From Macrobrachium rosenbergii (taxonomy: Eukaryota; Arthropoda; Malacostraca; Decapoda; Palaemonidae): a stretch of DNA of 64,000 bases. The stretch is from contig NC_089761.1 of the NCBI RefSeq assembly GCF_040412425.1, forward strand, positions 23,130,144 to 23,194,143, written 5' to 3'. Below, piece by piece: positions 49,801-61,800 of this stretch. Positions within the stretch are counted from its first letter, which is position 1, and every line of letters starts with the position of its first letter. The notes under the pieces are model-generated. The model did no database searches and was not told the DNA's origin. It was given only the letters and a program-made list of their open reading frames with translations. The translations under genes were made by a program, and so were the position numbers.

Positions 49801-52800
49801 TTGCCTCACACTCTTGGCAAGGTGTTTGGGTAGCATACGAAAAATTGCTTTCGCTGGGACCATACATTGCTGCTTCAGCAACCTTGGGGACAGGGGTAAC
49901 TCTGATCCTATCCCCCTTTTAATTGTGTTTTGTGGTTGTTGGGTCGACTACTGGAGGCAGTCTTCCCAATCCTTTGCAAACCAACGCTTTAGGTGTTGGT
50001 TAGGTGGTTAGTAATGCTCTTTTGTCCTCTTTTGTATGGGCTATGATCTAGTCACATTGTGGTCACGCCCCGTTGACAGATCATCTAGAAGTCGCCAGCT
50101 ATATAGGTCACTACCTCGCTGGGGTCTCTAGTAAAGCAGAAGCAGACTAGAGTGACAGTAACCACTCAGTCAGCTACGCTATCAGATAAGGAACCAAAAT
50201 AATTTTACCAATAATTGGTTTTTCCTAATTCTTGGCTGTCTCTACCCCTCCAAAGGTGGTATTCAGCTATATATATATCTGGCAGGTAAGTCTCATGAAC
50301 AAAATGATATTTTAATGATAAAATAAAGTTTGTTCATACGCACCTGGCAGATATATATATTTATATTGCCCTCCCTCCTCCCCTCAGGAGACAGTGGCGT
50401 TAGAAAATCTGAATAGAAAATGGGAATGGTTCCTGATACCCGCCTCCCAGCGGCGTGGAATGGGTACTAACCACCTGACCGGCCACTGCGTGTGCCATGA
50501 AATTTGAAATTTGTCGGACCTTCGGAGAATACAGCTATATATATATCTGCCAGGTAAGTATGAACAAACTTTATTTTATCATTAAAATATCATTTTTCCT
50601 GTTCATGTAATGACAGAGGCCCCAGTATGTGTAAGCTTTCTATTGAAATATAAATGGTGGTACATTAATGTGATCTAGGGGAGAATACAAAGAAAATAAT
50701 TGTGGTAAGTTTATTTAAATGTTATATATTAGTAAAATGGAACAGTTTAGGGAGTGATTATAAATCTAATCCTTCGGGCCAGCCCTAGGAGAGCTGTTAA
50801 TCAGCACAGTGGTCTGGTTAAACTAAGATATATTTTTTTTGTAGGGAGTGATTACAGTATCCACAAGTACTTTTTGATCACATGCTTGTTTGTGGTGTGA
50901 GCTGAATAGGTTAGTGATGCTTGTTGTAATGATATGTGGATGTTCATAGAAAGTAAAAAGTTCTTATAATTTAACGTATGCCATAAGTGGGTGCACCAGT
51001 ATGCATTTTTAAAATGTAAGGACTATACAGATTTTTTTATTTATATTGTATGGGCATGTTATTTAACCATAACTAATCTTTTTTGAAGTCTTTAGGTGAT
51101 ATATTTTTTTACTTTGTCAAAAAGAAAAAAATTGATCTTGAATACCGAATTCCCCTTCTTTCGGGATGTAAGTTATTTGTAAGGAAAGGATATCAGAATA
51201 CTCCATATTTTGTTTTTATGTGTTACAAGACTCCAGACTCATGTTCTTCCAGTTAAGTGGCTGAGAAACATCTATACCATATGAGGGACAATTGTCTAGA
51301 GATATCAGAAAGTGTGTGAATTTTGATCAGTGCCAACAGGGGAAATATATATTACTTGACAGCTGAATCAGTGATTTGTTCATGCGACTTACCTGTCAGA
51401 TATATATATATAGCTGTATTCTCCGAAGTCCGACAGAATTCCAAAACTCGCGGCACACGCAGTGGGGGCCAGGTGGTTAGTACCATTCCCTACCGCTGGG
51501 AGTGGGTATCAGGAACCATTCTCATTTTCTATTCAGATTTTTCTGTCGCCGGTACTGTCAACATCTGTTTTCAGTACCTCCGTCTTTTGATTTCGTGAAA
51601 CTCGTTATTTTCCACTTGTATTCTATTTGACTTTTGGTTTTTGACTTTGGATTGTGGATTGGCATACGCTTTTTGTGGAATTTGCTTTTGATTGCTCTTT
51701 GATAATGTCTGGATCTAGTTATGCTAGCTTCAGAGTATGTTGTGTGAATGAGTGTAAGGTGAGGCTACCAAAGCTTGGTAGATCCTCACAATATATGCAT
51801 GGAGGTGTGGGGGCATGTTTGTTTGATAAATGATCGCTTACTTTGCCTCCCACCCTGCTAATTTTTAGTTCTGGATTTCATTCTCACTAATAGTGCTCCT
51901 TTTGCATCTGGAAGATGGCTAAGAAAAATAATAACTATTATGGAGGTGCATAGATTGAGCGAGTCAAGCGAAAATGAAGAAGAAGCAACAATAACGCTGG
52001 TCAATCAAAGTGCACGCTCCGAGATAACGGACTCGTAAGGCGGACGCTGAAGAGGATATGTCCAATAAAAGATATCGTAACTATGTTGCTACAACAAAAT
52101 CAAACACTTATGGAGTTATTAAAGGAAAGGTAAGGTTTGTTTTGGAAATAGTCTACCGAGAGCAGCGGAACTTAGAGTGGAAAGACGCCACGAGGCAAAT
52201 GGCTGCCTCCTAGTAAAAAGTAAACAAACGCAGGTCCCGAAGTTCAAATTAACACAGTAAACGTTAAAGATGCCATAATTTACTCAGGTCAGTATCAAAC
52301 TTTAGTTTTAGTCAGGGTGAGGAGATAACCTACCATAGTTTTAGTTAAAACGACGAGAATAGGTTTTTATCTCTTGAGACTGATTTATATCTACCGCCTA
52401 ACTTACGCGAGCCAAATTCGTATAACTAGTACTGTAGGCTAAGCGGGAGTTAGACTTCCAAGGCAGGTAGCCTATTTCACAAGATATTGACTGGGGCCTT
52501 TCTGTCAAGCATGTTTTTATTCGCTCTTCAAATTTTCGAGGTTAGATTAATTAAATCATTAGCAGACGAACTAGCCTAAGTCCCCCCCTCTCCTGCGCCT
52601 CTTTCTTCTTCATCGCCACCTGCTTTCTCCCCAGTCATGCTCACCGCTCGCTGGATCGCCATCGTAACGCTTCTGCTGCAGCTTGACGCTCCGCAAGCAG
52701 CTATCCTAATGTTGCGGGCAGAGGACGCTTCTGTAGCTGCTCGTCAGGAAATGGACTCTCGACAGGTCGCCGGATGGACGCCTCTTTGGTTGCTCGACGT

Positions 52801-55800
52801 GACTCTTCAGAGCAATCAAAGACCGCGGGAAGCGTGTAGATCCCATCTGCGTGTTGGTCCGCAGGCCTTTGTTCTCCCAAGGCCTTGGGAGACTCTCTGT
52901 TTCTCCCATTGAAGAGGAGAAGTCTTGTGAGTCGGAGCCTGCAGTCCATGAGCAGCCTCCTTCCTCTCGTCACGGACTACCAGGTGTTAGCCGGTTTTCT
53001 CAAGGACTTGTTTGGCGACAAGTTCAAACCCTCGGCTCCTCTCTCCTCCTCCTTAGCAGTTTGCTTCGTCCTAGAAGAGGAGAGCGCCGGGGGTTTGTCA
53101 AGATGACTTCGTCTCTGGCGACGAAGAAGGCCTTCAAGAAGGTTAACACGTGGATATAGGGAAAGGAAGACCCAAGGCAATTCTTCTTTTTGCCCTGCCT
53201 CCGTCCAAGCTGAGCGGCAAGGCAGGTATGTGGTACGAGACCGGAGAGGACGTCGGCTCAAGAGTTCCTTCGTCGTCCCAGGGAGACTTCGCTAGCTTGG
53301 TCGACGCGCCAGAAGGTCCCTCCTGTCTGCAGGAGAGGGGAACCAAAGTGTCCTGGACTATGTCGGAGACAGATCACCATTTGAAGGGTCTGTTTCGAAC
53401 CATGGAGGTCTTCAATTTCTTGGACTGGTGTTTGGGGGCTCTAGACGTCCAAGATTAGAGTCCCGACTCGATCAGCCTGGGGAGCTGTCCAGCATGTTGA
53501 ACTGCATGGACAAGACAGTCAGGGAGGGCTCGGAGGAACTGGCTTCCCACTTTTGTACGGGTCTCTGAAGAAGAGGGCCTTGTACTGTAACCTTACTGCC
53601 TACGGCCATACCACGTTGGATGCACCGCTTCGTCCGATCAGCGAAATTAAGCAACATTGGGTCTGGTCAGTACTTGATGGGTGACCGCCTGGGGAACACC
53701 AGATGCTGTTGGCGTCATACTTTTTGCAGAGTCAGTTTCTCCGTCGCAGGGGCAGAATTGTTGTTCGCCCGTTTGAGCTATCTCTTTCCCCAGTCCTTGA
53801 TCAAGGATCTCTCCTCCAGCTTGAAGGAGAAGGCCACTCAAGACCTCTTGGCCCACTCGCCAAGACGCCCGCATTCCTTTGACGTCGTTGTCGGGTCAGA
53901 CCTCCAGGAAGCAAAGCCCGTTCGTGGAGGAGCTTCTTCCTCGAGATCGTCTCCCCGAGGTAGAGGTCTTTCCAGAGGCGGAGCCCGCCTAAAACAAAGG
54001 GAGCATTAAGACCAGGAGATTAGATGGTCGCTCTGACTTACAGGATGTTTACTTTCTCGTTCCCATACATCCCCAGTCGAGGAATTACCTGAGGTTTGTA
54101 CTAGGGGACGAGTGTTTCAATTCAGAGCTCTTTGCTTCCGGCTAAGCTCAGCTCCCATGATCTTCACGATTATCATGAGAAATGTGGCGAGATGGCTTCA
54201 CTTGGCGGATATTCGTATCTCGCTTTACCTGGACCATTGGCTCATCCGAGCCTCTTCACAGTCAAAGTGTCTGGAGGACCTGAATGCGAATTTAGAGTTG
54301 ACGAAGTCCCTAGGACTTCTAGTGAACGAAGAAAAGTCCCATCTGATCCCGACGCAGTCCATCGTCTATCTAGGGATTCAGATGGATTCAGTGGCTTTTC
54401 AAGCTTTTCCATCCCAGGAACGTCAGCAGCAATGCTTAGAAAAAGTCTCATCCTTCCTAGGGAAGGAAACATTCTCGGTGAGGGAATGGATGAGTTTGTT
54501 GGGGACCATTTCTCGCTGGAGGAGTTTGTTTTCCCTGGGAAGACTTCATCTCAGGCTGCTCCAGTTTTCCTGGTGGAAAACTGGATAGACAAGGAGAATC
54601 TAGAGGAGACCCTGAAGATCTCTCCCGTTGTCAAGAATCACCTGAGGTGGTGGCCCGACCCCCCTCGAGGTTGGCAGAAGGGGGTTTTCTCACGCCTTCA
54701 GAGCCCCTACCTAGTGTTGTTTTCCGACGCAGTCCGGGGAGGCATGGGGAGCAACACTAGAGGGGAGGAAGTGTCAGGCATCTGGAGAGGGGAACAGGTG
54801 TCCTGGCACATCAATCTCAAGGGGAATTAGGGGCGATCCTGCTGGCCCTTCAATCCTTCGAGAGCCAAGTGTCAGGGCTAGTCGTACAAGTAAATTCAGA
54901 CAACACCACAGGCCTGGCATACCTCAAGAAACAGGGGAGGATCTCGTTCCCGGTCCCTGTTCGCCCTGGCGGAAATCCTGCTTTGGGCCCATGCGCGGGG
55001 ATCATCATCCTTACGAGGTTCGTTGCAGGAGTGGAGAATATCCGCGGACCTTCTCTCAGTCGACAGCGTCAACTTCTGCCGACCGAGTGGACCCTTCACG
55101 AGGAGGTATGTCAGGAGCTGTGGAGGTTATGGGGACGTCCCTTGGTGGATCTCTTCACGACGTCCAGGACAAAGAGGCTCCCTCTATACATCTCTCCCAT
55201 TCTAGATACAGGAGCAGTAGCAGTAGATGCCCTCCTCTGGGACTGGAAGGGTTTGGATCTCTACACCTTTCCTCCCCTCAAGATTCTGGGAGGTAATCAG
55301 GATGTTCTCAGCGCCGGAAGGACGAGGATGACGTTGATCGCCCCTTTGGCCATCGGCAGAATGATTCACAGAGGTCTTGGCCTTCCTAGTGGACTTCCCA
55401 AGGATGCTTCCCCTGAGAGTAGATCTGCTCAGGCAGCCCCATTTCGAAAGGTACCACAAAACTTCCCTGCTCTGAGTCTAACTGCATTCAGACTATCAGC
55501 CGACAACAAGGATCTTCACGATCTCTTGAGATCCTTTGAGACTGTCAAGTACCTCATTCCAGGACGCCTCCCTGGAACCTGGATGTCGTTCTGAAATTTA
55601 TAATGTCAAATACCTTCGAGCCTCTTTCTTCGGCGTCTCTCAAGAATGTGACAAGGAAGGTTATTTTCCTAACTGCTCTGGCGACGGTGAAGAGAGTTAG
55701 TGAACTTCAGGCTGTCAGTAAACATGTAGGTTTTAGAGGCCATAATGCAGTATGTTCTCTAAGCCCTATGTTTCTTGCTAAAACGAGAACCCGTCTACCC

Positions 55801-58800
55801 CTTGGCCCAGGACCTTCGAGATTAAGGGTATGACGGAAATTCTCGGACAGGAACCAGAAAGAGTCCTATGTCCGGTCAGGGCTCTCAAATTTTATTTGCA
55901 GAAGACTCAGGAAAGTCGAGGTCCTTCGGACAGCCTGTGGTGCTCTGTCTAGAGGCCGGATTTGCCTCTTTCTAAGAATGCACTGGCGTTCTTTTTTAGA
56001 AGCACCATTTTAGACGCACTTTCTGACGTTCAAGACAGTGTCTTGAGTCTTTTGAAAGTTAAGGCTCACGAAGTTAGAGCCATTGCAACCTCGGTGGCTT
56101 TCCAGAAGAACATGTCCCTTAGAGATCTTCTGGGTACCACCTTCTGGCGAAGCAATTCGGTGTTCGCTTCACATTACTTGCGGTCGTGAAGACGACATAC
56201 ATGAGACTGCTATTCGCTAGGACCATACGCGTTTTCGCACTCCAGATCGCCCCATAACGCTTCTAGGCCTGGACCTCTGTCGGACTCCCAGGACCAGGGA
56301 GAGGGCATGTCGAAAGCCGTAAGAGGGTTACGGGGCTTCCACCGATCTGGCTGACCCCTTCGGCAGGACCTGTTGTCGCTTCCGCAGACACAGTGTTGCG
56401 GGCAGAGAGCAATACTCATCCTATCCTTTAGAGGTTAGGAAGTATATTTTAATCTTGATTTTGTGTTTTTACGTCAGATCGGCCCCATAACGCTTCTAGG
56501 CCTGGACCTCTGTCGGACTCCCAGGACTCAGGGAGAGGGCATGTCGAAAGTCGTGAAGAGGGTTACGGGCTTCCCACCGATCTGGCGCCCTTTCGCAGGG
56601 ACCTGTTGTCGCTTCTGCAGACACAGTGTGCGGGCAGAGAGCGATACTTATCCTATCCTTTAGAGGTTAGGAAGTATATTTTAATCTTGATTTTGTGTTT
56701 TTACGTCAGATCGGCCCCATAACGCTTCTAGGCCTGGACCTCTGTCAGACTCCCAGGACCAGGGAGAGGGCATGTCGAAAGCCGTAAGAGGGTTACGGGG
56801 GCTTCCCACCGATCTGGCGTCCCTTCGGCAGGCCCTGTTGTCGCTTCCGCAGACACAGTGTTGCGAGCTGAGAGCGATACTTATCCTATCCTTTAGAGGT
56901 TAGGAAGTATATTTTAATCTTGATTTTGTGTTTTTACGTCAGATCGGCCCCATAACGCTTCTAGGCCTGGACCTCTGTCAGACTCCCAGGACCAGGGAGA
57001 GGGCAAGTCGAAAGCCGCAAGAGGGTTACGGGGCTTCCCACCGATCTGGTGTCCCTTCGGCAGGACCTGTTGACGCTCTCGGTCAGGTGGTTGGTCTTTG
57101 CTCCTTTTGCCCTCACAGTATGGTCTTATGATCTAGTCCCATTGTGGTCATGCCCCCGTGGACAGATCATCTAGAACTCACCAGCTATATAGGTCACTAC
57201 CTTGCTGGAGACTAGTAAAGCAGAAGCAGGCTTGGGTGACAGTAATCACGAAGTCAGCTATGCTAATAAGTAAGGAACCAAGGCGTCAATCGCCTACATA
57301 TATTTGTTTCCTAAATCCTATTCTGTCTCTTCCCACCTCCAATGGTGGGATTCAGCTATATATATATCTGACAGGTAAGTCGCATGAACAAAATGATATT
57401 TTAATGATAAAATAAAGTTTGTTCATACTTACCTGGCAGATATATATAATCATAGTGCCCACCCACCTCCTCAGGAGACAGTGGCACTAGAAAATCTGAA
57501 TAGAAAATGGAATGGTTCCTGATACCCGCCTCCCAGCGGCGGGAATGGTACTAACCACCTGGCCCCACTGCGTGTGCCGCGAGTTTTTGGAATTCTGTCG
57601 GACTTCGGAGAATACAGCTATATACTGTATATATATCTGCCAGGTAAGTATGAGCAAACTTTATCTTATCATTAAAATATCATTTTTGTTTTGCTGCTAT
57701 GTAAATGAATATTACCTCATGACCATGAGAATTACTGTACTCTGCTAAAAGATACTAGATTCTGCAAAATTAACTGTACTTATTCACACATATATGTAGT
57801 ATTCCTATTATAAAGTGTGATTTGGTATGAAAGTCAGCTGGTGCTTGCATCTTTGGTGATTGTCAAATAAATTGTAAACTTACCAATACGTAATCTGTCC
57901 TCGTCCATTTTTTTATGTGACAGAAGTCCTTTTAATAGTGATGTATCCTTTCACTTATGTAACCCCAATACTACGTACTCTTATTACCTGTACATATAAC
58001 ACTGTTTTCACTTTTAAATATGCCCCTTATATTCTTTCATTGACGTTTAACTTCGCATTGTATGTCCATAAAGAAAAGCTGGCTCACCAATTCCCTCATA
58101 CCACTTCCCTAACAATTTCTTCATGCATTCTAATCTTGATTTCCATGGACACTCCAAGTTCTCTCTCTATCTTGTGCACATATCTTGCTATCCTTTCTGC
58201 TACACCGATTTTCTGACTCACTTTTCCCGACTATCACTCAGTATATTACTCCCAAATAGCTAAATGAATTGACTGCTGCTGTTCTCCCACCATCCATATT
58301 AACACTCATTGCTCTAGCTTTTTGGTTTTCATTAGCCCTCATAATCTTGCTCTTGTTCAGATTTACTGTCAACTTGATCTTTTGTGCAAAAACTGAAAAT
58401 CTCACCATTTTCTGGAGTATTGCTATTCCTAATCGTTGTTTTGTACACTGCAAACATGAGTCATTTGACACACCATCCGCAACCCATTTTTGTATTCCTT
58501 ACCGTTTCACCTGTCTGCTTTTTCCCTGGCTTCTTGTATCGCTTCATCTTTGGGAGTTAATGAACAACCATGTAGGCTACCCGTGTCCCTCTCCTTTCAG
58601 CCCTTCCATACAGATTTTAACATACTTCACCTCCATGATTTTTTATTTTTCTCAAGTTGTCTTCTGTATCATACATCCACATCTCCCTCCACATTGTCTC
58701 ACAGTTAGTGGTGTCATGTAAGTTATTTTTTTTTTTTTTTAGTTCATACAGGCTACACACTGCGTATTCCATTGATATTTATATGCTGAATTTACAAAAG

Positions 58801-61800
58801 AACAGTGATTCTTCTCAACCCTTCTTTAGAAATTTTCTTTTACTAACAAGTTTTATCCACACTATATAGAGACCACTTAATCACACTAGCACCACACTGT
58901 GTCATGCTCAAACTTTAACTAACCCCTTCCACTCATGCACTAACCCCTTCAACTCATGCACTGTTTGGCTTTGCCTCATCTGTCTTGTACGTTCAACAGA
59001 TCCTCAAGATACCCATGCCATCAATCTAGAAATTCATCCTCTTCTGACAGCATCTTTTGAGACCCATTTGGTTGTTGTAAAGCTGTATTTTATTAGAGAA
59101 GTGGTTAATCTTGTTCCTTAAAAAAGAACATTCTTAGGAATAGCCTTTCAAAAGCTGAGATTTGTTGCTAAGTGGTCTCATTACACTATTTCTATAACCA
59201 ACTTACCCACCTCTCTGCATTTATTATTATGTAAAACAACTTATCTTCCTAATGGCTTTGTTCACCCTGTCCTCATTTCTTTACATGACTTATTTTTCTC
59301 TCCTGTCTTTTTATTACAGTATCCATCCTTGTATATTTCAGCACACATTCTATCCATCTGTCTTGCAGTTGCACTTCAAATGATCGCTTCACCTCAAGCA
59401 ATCTCTTGTTTCACACCACAACTATGTGGCCCCATCATGGAATTTTATACACTCACATTTCAAGTGCATCTTCATCTTCCATATATTTATCTGTATCCCA
59501 TTTTACATTTACTCCTCGTATGCTCTCCTTACTTCCATGTAACGAAACTTACTTATTGTCCCATACACAAACATTTTCAACTTTCTCATTAAGACACCCA
59601 CTTTTCAGCCCTTCCGTTCCAACTTAAATTTCCACATACTTGCGACTTTTATTATGTCTCCAGCTGCCACTTTTCTCTCTTTTACATCAACCTACACTAT
59701 AACACAGTTTGAAACTTTTCCTCACCATTTTTTCTTTCCCAGTTGTGCTTATGAATATTTTTCTGTGGAAACCATATACAGAAGCATATCTCTGCAAAAG
59801 GCACTCCATTCTCACCATTTCATACATCAACTTCTTTTCCATCCATTGTGTATAAAACTTTCCAACCATTTCCATCCCCATTCTCTCTCAAAATTAGGCA
59901 TATTAAATTTTTTCTATGGAAAGCAAGTTTTTCCAACAATTTAATACCTTTCTAAACATTTTTCGACATTTCTCTATTCCCATTTACTCCTGAAAATCCA
60001 CATCTGTCATGGACCTTTGCAATTAAATCGTGCACAACTAGGCTTTTATGCACTCTAAACCCAGTAAGACATACACAGCCAATAAAGCTTCCACTGTTAC
60101 TTTCCACACTTAGCCGTACGCATTCACAATTACAACCTTTTGCCACACAATGTTGCACATAGAATTCTTGACACATTTTTTCTTTTGCCACGAAATGTTG
60201 CACATAGAATTCTTGACACATTTTTTCTTTTTCACCCATCTTGAATCTCGCCTAATAGCACAAGCATTATTAATACAAGTGATATCATAAAATATAAAAT
60301 TTATGCTTTTCCCTCTTAGGCTCTGCATGCCGAAATGTTATCTATACTTGCTGCACATAAGCTTGAGGGGAAGAAGCACCGACATCAGCTATCTGAAATT
60401 GGAGATAAGGTAAAACAGTGCCAGAAATTCTCCAGTTCTCTTGAGCAGAAGATAACCTCTGCAGATGAGGAGATTGATTTGAAAAGTGAAAGACTTGAGA
60501 AAACAAGGCAAGTTTATTGTTTAATCTTGTATAGTGCTTTGTAAGTGTAATACAGCAGCTCTGATTCACATGTGCACAATAGAACTGTGTTCTGTTTGTT
60601 TTAGATCAAACCTTTAAAACATTTGTGCTGCAGCAAAAGTTGTCTGTGGCAGTAACACTCAATTTTTCTAGGTCATTTGCAGCCTTACTGATGATTTTCT
60701 AATTTTTTTAAATTGACTTTTCCCATGTTGTTATGCTTGTGGTATTTTGAGGTATAAAAATTGCAATTTATCATATATGGATAAGAAATAAAATCTAATT
60801 CAACAGAAGTTGAACTTACACAAATTACTTTTGAGTAGCAACATTTGAAAATAAAAATAAGATGGCATCAAGTTGAAATCCTTGTTTTGGTTGTGAGTTG
60901 CCACATTCAGCTGTCTTATTTTTTCACTCTATTTTTTGTATTAAAAGTACTTCGTTTTATATTTTCTCGTGTTTATTCATTTTCTGAAGTTGAAAATGAA
61001 TAAACACCCAGCCTGACCATTATGCAACAATTACTCAATTTACACACCTGTTCCCGTTTCACTTCTCGCCCAAGCCAGCTCACAACCACAACAAACAAAA
61101 GAAAGACTTACAAACCGATCAGCAAACCGCAGACGAGAGCGCTCACAACCTTCTGCCACTACTGCCAGCTCATCACTCCCTCACTTCACCATTTTCCTAA
61201 CTCCCGTCTTCTGTATGTCTTATGACGTCACAGTTCTTCAATGGGTGAGCGGGTTCCGTTCTCAGCTACCACTCTGTTGGTCGCGAGTTCGAATCTCCGA
61301 CCGGCCAGTGAAGAACAAGAGGAATTTGTTTCTGGTGACAGAAATTCATTTCATGTGGTTCGGATTCCACAATAAGCTGTAGGTCCCGTTGCTAGGTAAC
61401 CAATTGGTTCTTAGCCACGTAAAAGTAAATCTAATCCTTCGGGCCAGCCCTAGGAGAGCTGTTAATCAGCTCAGTGGTCTGGTTAAACTAAGATATACTT
61501 AACTTAACTTATGACGTCACAACAACAACCACTGTGCCATTCCAAACACAATGAGAGGACTGGCTTTACAAACACCCACTAAAATTAACAGTGTACATTA
61601 CTTTGTTTACATTTCTTAAATGTATAACACCCATACCTACTTCACTAACCCATTGAATGAAAATAACAAAATACGTAATGATTAAATTTGTAAAACTGAC
61701 AGACATTTAGAAGACCAGCAAACTGAAAAGCTTGAACAGATTATAAAGTAATGTATCTATAGACTGCCCAGCCATATTTCCTCAAACTTCTTGCCCATCA

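Larger units (their letters stand above)
44574..50596 (+). mobile_element. DIRS-type retrotransposon E1, inactive
   Basis: About 6.0 kb, in an intron of the coiled-coil gene and in its orientation. In order: left inverted terminal repeat, gag-like region with an embedded U6-like segment, reverse transcriptase with an embedded 5S-like segment, RNase H, tyrosine recombinase, internal complementary region and right inverted repeat. This layout, with no target-site duplication, is diagnostic of DIRS1-like elements. Frameshifts and stops in every domain make it dead. Confidence 0.85.
51375..57686 (+). mobile_element. DIRS-type retrotransposon E2, inactive
   Basis: About 6.3 kb, same orientation as E1 and 0.8 kb downstream. 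Layout: left inverted repeat, gag (with a 0.7-kb unassigned insertion and an embedded 5S-like segment), RT lacking its N-terminal fingers, RNase H, tyrosine recombinase, a tandem array of a gag-like 232-bp unit, internal complementary region and right inverted repeat. Frames are longer than in E1, so E2 is younger or less decayed, but the RT active site is changed and a frameshift remains in several places. Confidence 0.85.

Noticed and set aside
47467..53717. Bona fide 5S rDNA cluster
   Set aside because: Only two isolated, altered copies, each inside a retrotransposon frame; no tandem spacer units.
58269..58721. 150-codon open frame on the plus strand
   Set aside because: It is the antisense shadow of the LINE reverse-transcriptase remnant on the minus strand.
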